Assembly: GCA_039111635.1 (NCBI GenBank) | Contig: JBCAQO010000009.1 | Span: 1,426,001-1,490,000 of the forward strand | Source: Heterobasidion occidentale | Taxonomy: Eukaryota > Basidiomycota > Agaricomycetes > Russulales > Bondarzewiaceae | DNA length: 64,000 bases | Direction of reading: 5' to 3' | Shown here: piece by piece, positions 43,163 to 55,025 of the stretch | How the letters are laid out: each line of letters begins with the position of its first letter | How positions within the stretch are numbered: position 1 is the stretch's first letter | Translations under genes and position numbers: made by a program | The notes under the pieces: model-generated | What the model saw: the letters and a program-made list of their open reading frames with translations, nothing else | The model's database searches: none | What the model was told of the DNA's origin: nothing

Positions 43163-46100
43163 TCAAACCAAACCATCTAAGGCACAGATGATGATACAGA
43201 GGATTTCCTGCATCAATTCAACCGTGAAGACCGCCACAGATACAGACTCATGAGCTGAACCCTTTCCACTCCACCTCCTGGTCCTTCGCAGTTGCGTCGC
43301 ATTGATTGGCTTCTCTGGCATTCGATTTGGCTTCTTGCCTTTTTTGTGCATCGCTTCCGTCCTTTTGACTCCGACCATACCTTCATGATCTACAGTCGCG
43401 GTATGAGACGTGCACCCGGAAGATCATATCGAACAGGGATATGAACTCACAGTCTCCCGCGAGAATATCATCCACGATGGGCCGACTGCCTGACGTGATG
43501 TATCTCGTCGATACACCACGAGCGACGAGTGGTTGGGCGAGGAGTCGCTTCATCTCCCCCTTGAGTGCTGCCGTCTTGGAGTTTTGTGTTTTCGCCTCCC
43601 GTTTGGTCGGGCCTACATCCTCCTCCTCACTGCCCCATTCGACCGTTGAGGAGCATGAGGGACCATGCAGCCGCCACAATACGGAAAACTCACCTCGATG
43701 CGAAATCAGAATCGAGCTCGATGTCCATGGCTTCCGCCGTGGCTTTCAACCAGTTTCTCTCGTGATTCGCCTTCTTGATCTGATGCTGCTGCTTGTCAAT
43801 CTGCTTCGCCAATTGCAGCCTCGGCTTGAGCTTATCCAGGAGATGGTGCTCGACTGACATTTCCGGGATGTCGCTTTCCTCTGCAAATATCTCTATAGTC
43901 AATCTCTGTGTCGTGAGACTCTGACTTGAACTCACGTCGGCCAAGGCTACCCAGCAGCGCTCGCACAAGCCGCCTTTCGTCTGGTCCACACATCAACATG
44001 CTGAAACCGCTTCTTTTTGCACGCGCCGTACGACCGTTTCGGTGTACGTACGCGTCGGCCGTACGTGGGATTTGGTAGTGCACGACATGGTCTACCGAGG
44101 GCACGTCTAGTCCTCGAGCAGCAATGTCCGTCGCGAGCAAGATGGCGCTTGGGAGAGATTTAAAGCTACAACATCCGTCTGAAATTGATTATTTGAAAAA
44201 GATATTCAGATTCGACATTTACCGATCGAGGTTTTTGAGGCGTTGGCGTTGTTCCAGTTGAGAATGAAGCGGGAAAGCTGGCAAGTCGAGAAGTTCGAAC
44301 AAAGGAAGGAGACGCCGGATGCCGTCGATGGAAGAGAGGAAGACCAACGAGCGACCCGGATAACGCAGAAGAAAGTAATAAAGATAAGAGTCCTGCAGAA
44401 TATGTCAGCACATGTAACGAAACAGAACGAGCGATTACAATCTACTCCTCTCACCTTGTCGCCTGACATACACTCGATTTTGCTCTCATTGAGCGTGGAA
44501 ACAACACCACCAACGGGGCTGAGGTCCATAACCTCAGGTTCAGGATCGCGGAAATCCAGTCGCAGCACGAGATCGTCTGAAAACATGAGAAAGTACTCGG
44601 ACATAGTCTCAGGTCCCAATGAATAGGAAAACGCACCTAATGTCGATGCAGGGGGATCACCTTTTTTCGATACGCGTGCTTTCTGCCGTTTCTTCAAATT
44701 GCGCTGTAGGTCTTTGCTCAAGGTCGCGGAGAAGACAAAGGTCTGCATTTTGTCGTTTGCCGATACATCCTCTCGTATTTCTTCAGAAGCAAACGACTGC
44801 TTCTTGAAATCAGGATCGGTTTCATCCTTCCTGGAAATGGTATGAGTGAATGAATCAGGGATCGTTTTTGCAGAGGAGCAACGCACTGAAATTGCCTCTG
44901 CGTCAAGCGGAGGATGTTATCCAGCTCAGCGAAATGCCCGGTCTCGATCATACGGTCCGCCTCATCGAGGACCAGAAACTTTAAGGCTTTGATATCTTTG
45001 GCAAGCTTGTCATCCTGTCGTACTTGTTAAGATTGATTCGAATCTCTCCGATATATCAAACAAGACACCAGAGGGCTGAACATACCTGCTCGATGATGTC
45101 CCACAACCGCCCGGGAGTTGCGATGAGCACGTCAACGCCGCGATCCAAGATACGGCGTTGCTTTTGTGCAGACATGCCACCTACGATGGCGGCAACGCTG
45201 ACCAATGGCGGTGCCTTTGATCCAGTGGGTGCATTGGCCTTTTGCTCACCTGAGCCCCTCGACTTACCCTTGGCCTTTCCCCTTGCCTGACCTTTCCCTT
45301 TTGGGGCATGGCTCAGCTGCGTATCGTCATGGGCTTCAAGCTTGACGTCGGGATCGGGTGAAGAATAGTCATTCAGGCACGCGTTCAGGTGCGTTGACAC
45401 TTGGAGAGCAAGTTCGCGGGTGGGGGCAAGCACAAGCGCACGTAGTGAGCGACGAGTTTTGACCGCCGCAGGAGCTTGTGGTTTAGAATTCGAAAGGAGA
45501 TGATGGAGGATGGGAAGACCGTAAGCGAGTGTTTTTCCGGATCCCTGTGAGCGACGGTCAGCGTTTCATGTAAGGTCACGGTGTAATAGTTCGCAGAGAT
45601 CACTGACTGTTTCAGCGACTCCAATTAAATCACGTCCCTCAAGGGCATGGGGGATAGCTTGTGACTGGATGGGAGTGGGGCTTTGAAATTTTTGCGCGTG
45701 CAGGGCGCGCCCAAGGCGTGGATGGAGGGAAAAGGAGTGCCATTCTGGGAGAAGTGTTTGCGCTGTACGGTCCTTTCGCGTCAGCATAGCAGAGGATAGG
45801 GGATGAAAACGCGTACAATCAAAAGAAATTTGAGCATCAAGCTGTAACGTGCTCTCAGCCTTTACATCGTCTATGCGATCTGAAGCTTCTGGCGCAGCTG
45901 GGTCAGACTGTTCTCCCTCTTCGTTCTCACTTTCTACTACGGGTTCTTCCTCGTCTGCATCGTTTACCTAGTTAGCCATAAGACAGGTCTCACCTACCAA
46001 ATAATGCCCGGAACACTTACCGCGAATCTGATCACCCTCCCCCCATTGGTGTCCTCATAGATGACATGCACATTGTCAACTTCTTCCAGCTCCAAAATTC

Positions 46101-46236
46101 CCTCGTCCATATCGACACCTGCTTCATGCGGCTGAAAGACGGTTTTCCATGGCAGATCATTCACGGTGACATGATCATGACGTGTTTTTGTTTTTTTGCG
46201 AAGCGACGAAGAGGCCGTTTGTGATTTGCGCTTCAT
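43163..46236 (-). CDS. MAK5/DDX24-like nucleolar DEAD-box RNA helicase
   Basis: A multi-exon gene from ATG 46236 ([20 protein letters not shown]) to a stop at 43163. In order: basic N-terminus, DLPWKTVF segment, Q-motif region ([34 protein letters not shown]), Walker A split by an intron (VAET / GSGKTLAYG), [37 protein letters not shown] (DEAD box), [58 protein letters not shown] and a coiled, Lys-rich C-terminus with a [16 protein letters not shown] tail. A Lys/Gly-rich insert ([15 protein letters not shown]) between motifs Ia and Ib is typical of DDX24. Yeast MAK5 acts in 60S ribosome assembly. The last exon is inferred from a GTGAGT...CTGTAG intron. Exon ends were judged by eye. Confidence 0.85.
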
Positions 46237-46361
46237 GGAGGCGTTGGATGTGTTCGAGAAAGAGATCACCGGGGTACTGCCGGTAATGAGAACCGTGGGA
46301 AAGTCCGAAGAGGGGAAGCCGTTGCAAACCAAGGTGACTTGATTCTTTCTTTGGGTCTGTC
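46237..46361. promoter_or_regulatory. Short bidirectional promoter
   Basis: Only 125 bp separate the start codons of the helicase (minus) and the kinase (plus), so both promoters and 5' leaders must share or overlap here. No TATA box was seen. Confidence 0.6.
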
Positions 46362-48094
46362 ATGTCTGCCGGTTTCAGGATCACGCCCGCTCTATGGGAC
46401 AGAATACACCACTTCGCTTCCTTCCCTCAAACGGGCGGTAAGCGTCCTTTTTTTGCTAAACAGAATCATCTCACAGCATCTACTTTCAGTTTCCCTGCAG
46501 CAAATGGTTCTGTTTGGACAGAATCCAAGCCAGGGTACCCTGTTCAAGGCAAGTCAGTTTCTAGTTGGTAAGCTCATCGTCCCATCCCTTGCTCCCGACA
46601 CTTCTCACCGGCGCTCGCCTTCTGCGTGTAGAAGAGTTGCCTGTGCGCCTAGCGCACCGCGTAAAGGAGTTGGATGAACTCCCTCACAACCTCAGCAGCA
46701 TGCCGTCGATCAAGAAGGTCAAGAATTGGTACGCCCAATCTTTCGAGGTGCGTTTGTAACTACGATCATACAGCGACGGTGTCTTAGACGCGCACAGGAA
46801 CTCATCAACTTCCCCACCATCCCTGTTTCCCGGGACATTCGTGCGGCCTTGATGGCGAGCCCAACGGAAGACACGTACCTCCCAGAGTCGACCCCAAATC
46901 CCTCTCTGGGAGATTTCGGGGACCACTTCGCCCCGCACAGCTCTGGGAATCTGAGCACGAACGGAAACGGAAACGGGAGCAGGGTCAAGCTGCGAATACC
47001 AATGGAGAAGAGGTACGCCGTGCATATCGTTGACTCTCAGTGGCTTCTCATTATGTCTGCCCGCGCGTGTTTGTAGATATTACGCAAAGACAGGGAACAT
47101 CAACTGGCCCCCAGAAGTGCACGACTACAACAAGCGTTTCACAAAAACGCTCGACGCCATCAAGAGGCGACACGACCCGACGGTGACGACGACGGCACAG
47201 GGCGTTTTAGAATGGAAACGCCGACAAAACGCCCGCAACATCGGTCTCGACATCCAGGCCTGGCTCGACCGCTTCTACCTGTCCCGTATCGGCATCCGTT
47301 TCCTGATCGGCCAGCGTCCGTCTAGCGCCCTCCATTTCCTCTCCCACGACCTAAAGCCTCTTCTCCAGATGTCGCTCTGAACGAGCTCCAGCCTCATCCC
47401 GATTACGTAGGAATCATCTGCACACGTTCGGTGAGTCTTTCGACTGGTCGCTCTGCGCGCGCGGCTCGAACACACAATTATTCCTACAACAGAACGTTCA
47501 CGACATCGTGCACGAAGCGATCGAAAACGCGCGCTTCGTCTGCGAAGAACATTATGCGATGTTCAAGGGTCCGCCCGTACAGCTCATCTGCCCCAAAGAC
47601 CTGCACTTTGCTTACGTCCCGGGACACCTGTCGCATATCTGCTTCGAACTGCTCAAGAACTCGCTGCGCGCCGTGGTCGAGCGCTACGGCCACGACAGGG
47701 AGGACCAGCTCCCGCCGATCAAGGTCATCGTCGTCGAGGGCAAGGAGGACATCACGATCAAGATCTCCGACGAGGGCGGTGGGATCCCGCGGAGCGCCAT
47801 CCCGCTCATCTGGACGTACATGTATACCACCATGGAGTCGCAAGGGATCGACCAGGACTTCCAGGCCAGCGACTTCAAGGCACCGATGGCCGGGTTCGGG
47901 TACGGCCTCCCGCTCTCCCGCCTCGTACGTTCCTCTTCCTCTTCCGTATCTCCGCATCCCCTAACCGACCTGTCTGCGTCCAGTATGCACGTTATTTCGG
48001 CGGCGACCTCCGACTGATCTCCATGGACGGGTTTGGGACAGACGTGTATATCCATCTCAACCGCCTGTCCAGCAGTCGCGAGCCATTGCCCTGA
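46362..48094 (+). CDS. Mitochondrial pyruvate dehydrogenase kinase
   Basis: Exons spliced at standard sites give MSAGFRITPALWDRIHHFAS, VSLQQMVLFGQNPSQGTLFK, EELPVRLAHRVKELDELPHN, VKNWYAQSFEELINFP, KTGNINWPPEVHDYNKRFT, WLDRFYLSRIGIRFLIGQ and ALNELQPHPDYVGIICTRS. The GHKL ATPase boxes follow: N box HICFELLKNSLRAVVE, G1 ISDEGGGIPRS, G2 MAGFGYGLPLSRL, then YARYFGGDLRLISMDGFGTD, ending SSSREPLP-stop at 48092. An intron near 47306-47369 restores Q-H-V-A-L-N. The family phosphorylates the E1 subunit of pyruvate dehydrogenase (or of branched-chain keto acid dehydrogenase) and switches it off. A 30-residue Ser/Asn/Gly insert (GNLSTNGNGNGS) lies before KLRIPMEKR. Full length and apparently intact. Confidence 0.9.
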
Positions 48095-48663
48095 ACCATG
48101 TACTGCAACGTAATATTTTCGGAACGGAAGACTGAAAGCCCTGAATCATCCGGCTCAGTTTATTTCTATAATGTGTATATCAACTTTCAAGCAATTGTAC
48201 CACCACCAAGCCCACACCAGTCGTACGCGGCACCACCCGACACCTACCCGAACCTACCCGACACCTACCATTTTTTATTAGCATGGATACCACCCATTTT
48301 GCTATAAACATGAAATGATTATCACAGTTGTATCGTTATTGTACAGATATTGCAGAGCGAATGCGCAGAAACAGGCGGAACAGATGGAGACAAAACCGAG
48401 ACGACACGAATGTGAACACGAGACGAAAGGAAGGAGAGAGGAAGAAACGGGGTTCCCTGAGTCCTAGACAACGTAAATGAAAGGACTGACAACAACATAA
48501 ATTATCCCCTACTTCTACAGGGCCACAACAATGTTCGATTGGAGCCACAGCCGTGGGGAGCGGGAGGGACGGATATTCATATGATACGCGATACAAACAC
48601 ATGCGAGAGGCGATGAGGGACGGGACGGAGCGCGGCGATCGTGAACTTCGGCGCGATCGAATT
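48095..48663. other. Convergent 3' region
   Basis: Lies between the kinase stop and the WC-1 stop, so it holds both 3' untranslated regions. A short repeat, CCCGACACCTA with ACCCGAACCTA between copies, sits at 48236-48270. No gene recognised. Confidence 0.5.
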
Positions 48664-51275
48664 TCATTGCATGTGATCCAGCTGAGCGGCATCCCACCGG
48701 CGCTTCAACGGGTTCTCATGCTGCATCGGAGGCTGTTGCAGGTGCTGCATGCTGCCCCAGTCCGGATGAGACGTGCGCGGGGGGTACATATCCGACTGTG
48801 GATACTGAAGATGCGAGTGTGGGTGCGCCTGAGCTTGGAGTGGAAGCGCGTGCGGGAGCGTGTGCGGTTGCGGATGCACGGGGTATACGGGCTCGCTCGC
48901 GCGCTGCGAACTCACCAACTGCTGCTCCTGCGACTGCACCGTCGTCTCCAGCGCGTCGATATCCGTCATCAGCCTCTGATTCGCGATCTTCAATTGCTGC
49001 AGCTCGTACTGCCAGCTGCTGTTCCGCGACGTCTCCAGCTCTTCGAACACGTTCCCCATTGTGCCCGGCGGCGGCGACGACGGTGCCTCGCCCATCGCGA
49101 ACCCACCGGCGCTCATGTATTTGAACTGACAGACGATCGGGTGGGACGGCAGGCGCGAGTAGCCTGACTCTTGAGTCGTGGTGGTCGGCGGCGGATAGAG
49201 CACAACGGTCAAATCGACAACGTCCCCGTCCTTCCTCCGAACCCTGCACGCCACGCTCTCCGGCATCCCGCTCGTGCTCGCCGCAACCCTCTGCAGCGCC
49301 GCTTCCAAGTCCTGCCGCGCGCCCACGATGAAGTCGCCCACCGACATGCCGATCGCCTCGCCCACGCCCCATCCAATGAATTCCTTTACGCTCGCGCCCA
49401 TGAACAGCACCGTACCGCCCGTGCTCAACATCCCCCACACCTCGCCGGCCTCCCCTGCGCCGCCGCCACCCGGGCCGGGCCCGGGTCCGGTACTGGGGAC
49501 ACCCGTCCAGTCCAGGCAGGGCATCGATCGCGCGCGTGCGCTGAGGATGATCGCCTTGCGCCCCTTGCCCGGCTCGACGTGCAGCCGTCCCCTGCACTCC
49601 AGCCACACGTACTTGCCGTCCTGCGCGTGGGCCCTGAACAGGAGGTTGACCGACTTGGGCGAAACCGTGAGGTTGGTGAACATCGCGAGACCCGGCTGGC
49701 CCTCCCCGGGCGCAGAGCTTGCCGTCGACGACTCTTTGAGCTCCCGCATGAGGGGCACGACGTCCGATGGGTGGCAGTAGTCTGCGACCGACTTGCCTAC
49801 TAGATCGTCCGGACCGAAGCCCAGCGCGCGGCGCACGGACGGCGCGACGTAGAGGAATGAGCCCTTGAGGGACAGCACGAGAAGAAAATCGGGCGTTGCG
49901 TCGAGGAGCATGAGACTGAGGGGCTGGTTCCCCTCGTGCCATTCGGACTTGTCCTCGTTCGCGACCGTCGGGGACGCGAGCTTCAAAAAGTGCTCGTCGC
50001 CCAATAGCGTTTTGAGATCCTGAGATACGGCAGTGATCGCGAACGCGTTGTTTCTGCGTTCTCTGGGCTGGAGTGGGGTGCCCAAAGAAGGATGATTGAT
50101 GTAAGATCCATCCCTGAGTTTGTGGAGGATAGCTTTGGGCTGCTCGGTGAGATCGACCTGGAAGCCCACGTGGAAGACGACGTCCTCGCTCTCCTCGGAG
50201 CTGCCGGAGACGCCGCCTGTGATGGGGATGACCGTGATAAGATTGATGAAGGCGGAACCGTCCTTCCTATAATTGATCATGCTCGTCTGGCACTCCTTAT
50301 CAGCGACAAGACTCTTGCGCATGTAGGCGACGGCGTCTGGGCCGGTGTGACGCCGCTGCTCGCCTCGGGCGACATTGCCGTCCGGTGCCTGCAAGAAACG
50401 GCAGTTCCGTCCAAGGACTTCATGCTCTGCATAGCCCGTGAGGCGGCAGAACGTCGGAGAAGCATAGACGATGGGGCTATCATGCCGGCGGACGTCGACG
50501 ACGACAAAAGAGCAGGACAAATCGACGGGGCCGAGGGCAATTTTTGGGTTTGGCCGCGTTGCGACGCGGGCGAGGATGGACAGGAGGTCGAAGCCGGAGG
50601 TGGAGTAAACCGGGAGTCCGAGGGCGGAGGGAGCTGACGGAGGGGGGATGGATCCGAAGTGTGCTGAATTGGGCGCGAAGCCGGCATGGGACATGAAAGA
50701 AGATGGAACGGAGCCGGATGGGGGTGTGGGGAGAGGGCTTTGGGGAGAAAGCGCATGGGGGGCGTAGGGATCGAAACTGGAGGGCACGGTAAGTGATAGG
50801 CGCCTGTGGGTAGAGACTACAGGAGGCAGAGGTGCTGCGGAGCTGGTAGGCGCAGCGGAGGACTGGGGAGAGAGTGTGTTATTCTGGGAGTGATCATAGT
50901 ACTTGAGAGGGGCAGAGAAGCTGGAAACGAACAAGTGGCGGCGGTGAGCGGAAGAAAAATCGAGCACGCTTAGACGTACACGTCGTGGGAGACGTTGGGC
51001 GTAAAGCCGCTGTTTGTGAGCCAGGCCGATGTCATCGATCCAGGCTCGTTGAGAAAGCCGGGCGGGAGGACCTCTGCGCCGCCGCCTGGAGCGAGGGTCG
51101 GTGGGCCGCCAAGCATGAACTGGGGCATTTGGAACTGGATCGGACGGGCATAGGGGTGATGTTGTGCATTGTGGTAGGAGAGCGAGGGATGTGCGGGCTG
51201 CAGATATTCTTGATTGGGGTATTCTGCGTCGCCACCGTTGTTGTCGTCCTGCTGGAGGTAGCGTTCGAAAGGCAT
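48664..51275 (-). CDS. wc-1: White Collar-1 type blue-light receptor
   Basis: ATG 51275 (MPFERYLQQDDNNGG) starts a Gln/Pro-rich N-terminus. A GTACGT...TTCCAG intron near 50950 joins SHDV to FSAPLKYYDHS. The protein is about 850 residues. A LOV domain near residue 280 has GRNCRFLQAPDG with the flavin-binding Cys, then SMINYRKDGSAFINL. Two more PAS domains follow (FLLVLSLKGSFLYVAPSVRR; VLFMGASVKEFIGWGVGEA), then a coiled coil (LKIANQRLMTDIDALETTVQ) and a basic KRRWDAAQ near the end. There is no GATA zinc finger, as known for basidiomycete WC-1, where the partner WC-2 binds DNA. Role: nuclear light sensor for photomorphogenesis and DNA repair genes. No stop or frame break after the intron. Confidence 0.93.
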
Positions 51276-51683
51276 GATGATGACGGCCGGGTGCAGCCCC
51301 GCCGCGACTGGCCTGCTCCAACCCCTCCACTTCAAGCTCCGCGACCCTTCCCCTTAGGGGCTCCTGCTTCGCCTTCTTCTTCTTCCGTTCATATCACTCT
51401 CAGAATGTCTCAAGCAAACACACAATCAATTCATCATCGAATCAAAAAATGTCGTCGCTGCATATAACTACGCCTGAACTACAACAAAGACAGACGACGA
51501 GCCAAACAGGCATCAGCACAACAATCGTTAATCTTTGCCCCGTTTCCCCTAACCATCGTCCATTGAAATCGGATGATGTAGTGAATTAGAGGCATGGCTC
51601 CTCACGCTCTCCATACCCTCACGCAGTTCACGCGGTACAAGTCCAAGTGCATACGACCTCATGATACAGAGCAAAATCTAAAA
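51276..51683. other. WC-1 upstream region
   Basis: 408 bp between the WC-1 start and the stop of the L10 gene, both on the minus strand. It must hold the 3' end of L10 and the promoter and leader of WC-1. A C/T-rich tract (pyrimidine on the plus strand) lies near 51367-51392. Confidence 0.5.
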
Positions 51684-52516
51684 TCAAGCCCGGAGCTGCG
51701 CCCGGAGGTTCGCCTCCAGGGGGCCCCGAGGACGAATGAACTGCACGTAAGCACCATCCCTGCATATTCGTCAGCACAAGACTCCCCGACCAATTAGAAA
51801 TAGGCACTCACTGGACCACCAACTTGTCCTCCTTCAGCTTCGGGTAGTCCTCACGGTTGACGTTCGTGAATCCCCACTTGCGCGAAACGATGATCTTCTG
51901 GCGGCCGGGGAACTTGTACCGTGCGCGGCGCAGAGCCTCCTGGATGACCGGCGCGTTCGAGTCCTTGCAACGGATCGACAGGATGATCTGGCCAATGTTG
52001 ACACGGGCGACAGTGCCATAAGGCTTGCCCCAAGCACCACGCATACCCGTCTGAAGTCTGTACACCATGAATCGTCCCTTCAGCCCAACACGTACAGCAT
52101 TCGACTCGTCAGAGGGCGCACCTATCGGCTCCAGCACAGGACAACATCTTGTTGATACGGATGACGTGGAAGGGGTGCACGCGGACCCTCATGTGGAACG
52201 CATCCTTTCCGGCAGTCTTCGTCACGTACTTGTTGGCGCAAATACGAGCCGCCTCGAGCGCCTCGCTGGAGAGCTGCTCATACTCGTCCGAAACAAGATG
52301 GCAGCAGAAGGGGAATTCGTCGACGGAAGCGCGTTTGCGACCGAGATCGAAGATGCGGATCTACAAACGCGCCCGAGTGGCATAAGTGGGCCTGTGAGGC
52401 GGACGAGGGCTGAGGTGGGAACGGACCTTCGAGTCGGGCACACCACGGTTGTACCGAGACTTGGGGTATGGCTTGTTCTTACAGTAGCGGTAGCAGCGGG
52501 CGGGACGGCGACCCAT
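51684..52516 (-). CDS. RPL10: 60S ribosomal protein L10 (uL16)
   Basis: ATG 52516 starts [20 protein letters not shown]. Then come [24 protein letters not shown] sequence, [47 protein letters not shown] / [54 protein letters not shown] and, in the last exon, [20 protein letters not shown] to TGA 51684. Three coding introns have clear GT-AG sites. The leader seems to hold a further intron (GTGAGTCC near 52692 to CTCTGTAG just before ATCAAGAAATG). The protein is loaded late on the 60S subunit and closes the catalytic centre. Full length and intact. Confidence 0.95.
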
Positions 52517-53309
52517 TTCTTGATCTACAGAGACAAACCGAAAACAAAGCCACAGAGGCGCGCATCAGTAAGCGTTATCCAACCTCATCCAGCCGCATCC
52601 ATCGCTCTTCCGCCGTTTCCTTCCTCTCAAACTAGCAACAAGCGAACGGGGGGAGAGCGTAGGATGCACAGACAGCAAGACAATGGACTCACGTTTGGGG
52701 GGGGCGGGGAGTGATGGGGCGACGTGCGACGGGCTGCGGGTTTTATGACCCCTCCGTGGCCGATGACAAACCCGAGGAGATGAGTAAGGTCTGTTTGGTC
52801 CTGCGTCCCACGGACCTCGGGTGGGACCTCGGTCTCGGACCGTTCCAACAGTGCTTGCACGATGACTCGCTTTCTTTTCGATGTTTGTCAGTTCCAATGG
52901 CGAGTCATTTCTTCAGTCAGCGACACAAGACCACCCAAGCACTTGCGAATTACCAACTGTGCGGGGGCCTTGCTTGTTCTGACAATGCTCTGGAATTCCT
53001 CTTCGCTGCCAGCTTTCCCTTCGATGCGTCTCGTGTTCTGGATTCATTGTCTCCGTTGTCCCGCAGCGTATTGTCTTCTTCACCAGTGCTGCACTGTACA
53101 TACGACACTGGTATACCCATATAGCTCGACTGGCAGCCCTTGCCAGCATGTCCAGTGAGCCAGCGAGATGATCACGAGTACCCCGCTCGTGGGACACTGA
53201 AGATCACCTTCGATAACGAGAACGGGACTGTGGCCCAGGGTCTCTGAATTCTTCCGCTGCTCTTGCGCACTCTACGTTCTGTACACAGAATTCTTCTTGC
53301 TAAGCTCAT
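52517..53309. other. Divergent region between L10 and alcohol dehydrogenase
   Basis: Holds the leader intron and promoter of the L10 gene (left) and the promoter of the dehydrogenase (right). A 137-codon plus-strand frame (52711-53124) has no recognisable domain and overlaps the L10 leader, so it is not called. Confidence 0.5.
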
Positions 53310-55025
53310 ATGTCTGCCTCAATCCCTGAAACTCAGCTCGCTGTCCGATGGTATCCACCATCCTTCGACGTGCGCCTTGAAAACGTCCCGACTCCAGAGT
53401 GATTATCTTGACTTTATGCCTTTTACAAGAATTGTCCTGTAAATGGGTTGACGTTGCTTGCTAACATCTGATGGATAGGATCGAGCATCCCGATGACGCA
53501 ATCGTCAAGATCACGGTAAGCAGCTCGTAGAATCTGCTCTGTGAATTGTCTGACATTCGCCGATTCTTTTCGTTTCCCAGCTCGCGGGACTATGCGGCAG
53601 CGATCTGCACGTTTACAGAGGCCTCGAGGATGTACATGAAACGTACGTGCTCCTACTTCTTCTGTGCTTCTCGATCGTGGACTGAAACCTCATTGCTTCC
53701 CCAGTCACATCTGTGGCCATGAATTCATCGGACATGTCGTCGCCCTTGGAGCCTCTTTCTCTCCTTCATCACCTCCATCTCGCCCCGAACTCTACGCGAC
53801 CCTCCAGGTTGGCGACAAAGTCGTTTCTCCCTTCACCACCTCCTGCGGAGAGTGCTCGTGCGTCCCTCTGTCTTTGTCTGATGTTTTCGATGTTGAACTG
53901 ATTCCCATCTACTCCCTATACTAGACCTTGCCGCCGCGGCTTCACTGCGCGCTGCATGTCCTCCCTCCTCTTCGGCACACCCGTGCTCCCAGGGGGTCAA
54001 GCGCAGTACGTTCGTGTCCCCAAAGCAGGCGGAACGCTCTTCGTACTACCGTCCTCGATCTCTCCCAATACCTCCGCGCCGTTCCTAGACGTTGGAGCTT
54101 TCAAGACCCTCCCTGATCCTACGCTTCTTCTTCTCGCAGACATCCTTCCGACGGGTCTCTTCGTCGCCCTTCAAGCACTCTCACACCCCAAGCTATCGCC
54201 GTTCATCACCAATACGTCATGGCCAAATACCATGGACGGCATCATGTATCCACACATCAGCACCAGCGCGGCACCGCTCACGGAAGACGACAGAGTGCTC
54301 ACGATAGGTGTCATAGGTCTCGGGCCCGTTGGTTTGGTAATTAATAATTGTCGCCTGCATAGCTTTGCCAGCACCCTGACTCATCACTTTTACTCTCAGT
54401 GTGCGACTCTGGCTCTCCTGGACCTTCTCGAGCATCGTCAGCTTCTCACTCGTTTCCGAATCGTGGCAAGTGACCTGAACAAGTCACGCCGCGCTAAGAT
54501 GCAAAGCATGTATGATGCTCTCCCGGCCGTCTCCAAGGGCCCTGTCGGGAGCGAATTCATTGTCTGCGATGTTGAAAGCTTCCCCACGTGGGCGCGCCAC
54601 TGTTGTCATGCTGTCCTCGAGGTACCTATTAATTCTCCATCGCTCACATCCATCTCTCCTCGCGCTCACAACTCAATCTCATCAAATTCCAGGTCGTCGG
54701 CACCCCTCCGGCGCTGACCCTGGCGCTCTCCCTCCTCGCTCCGTCCGGGGTGCTTTCCTCCTGTGGCGTGCATCAAGCGCCTCCGATCCCGTTTACCGGT
54801 CGGGAGCTCTATAATCTCAACGTGACACTCGAATTCGGGCGGTGCAGCGTGCCCGCTCTGTTTGGCGCCGCTGCCGGTCTCCTTGCGCGGCGGCGAGATG
54901 TGCTCGGCCTGGTCGGCGAAGCGGGCGTCGTGGAGCGCGTGGTGTCCCTCAGAGACGCCGTCAGTGCGTACGAGATGTTCGAGCAAGGCCGATGCGGCAA
55001 GGTTGTTTTTGACGTGTGGGCTTAG
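53310..55025 (+). CDS. Zinc-dependent alcohol dehydrogenase-like protein (MDR)
   Basis: Exons give MSASIPETQLAVRWYPPSFD, then IEHPDDAIVKIT, LAGLCGSDLHVYRG (catalytic zinc Cys), HICGHEFIGHVVALG (zinc His/Glu), VGDKVVSPFTTSCGEC and PCRRGFTARC (structural zinc cysteines), GGQAQYVRVP, TIGVIGLGPVGL (nucleotide-binding turn), RIVASDLNKSRR, VVGTPPALTLALSLLAPSGV and a C-terminus FEQGRCGKVVFDVWA with TAG at 55023. About six small introns interrupt it. The family oxidises alcohols or reduces aldehydes with NAD(P). The substrate cannot be read from sequence; the order of motifs resembles glutathione-independent and sorbitol-type members. Apparently intact. Confidence 0.8.

Noticed and set aside
48716..49942. 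408-codon minus-strand frame and plus-strand frames over WC-1
   Set aside because: They overlap the LOV/PAS coding frame in GC-rich DNA and have no domain of their own.
52711..53124. 137-codon plus-strand gene between L10 and the dehydrogenase
   Set aside because: Overlaps the L10 leader intron and promoter, has no domain, and its composition is unremarkable.
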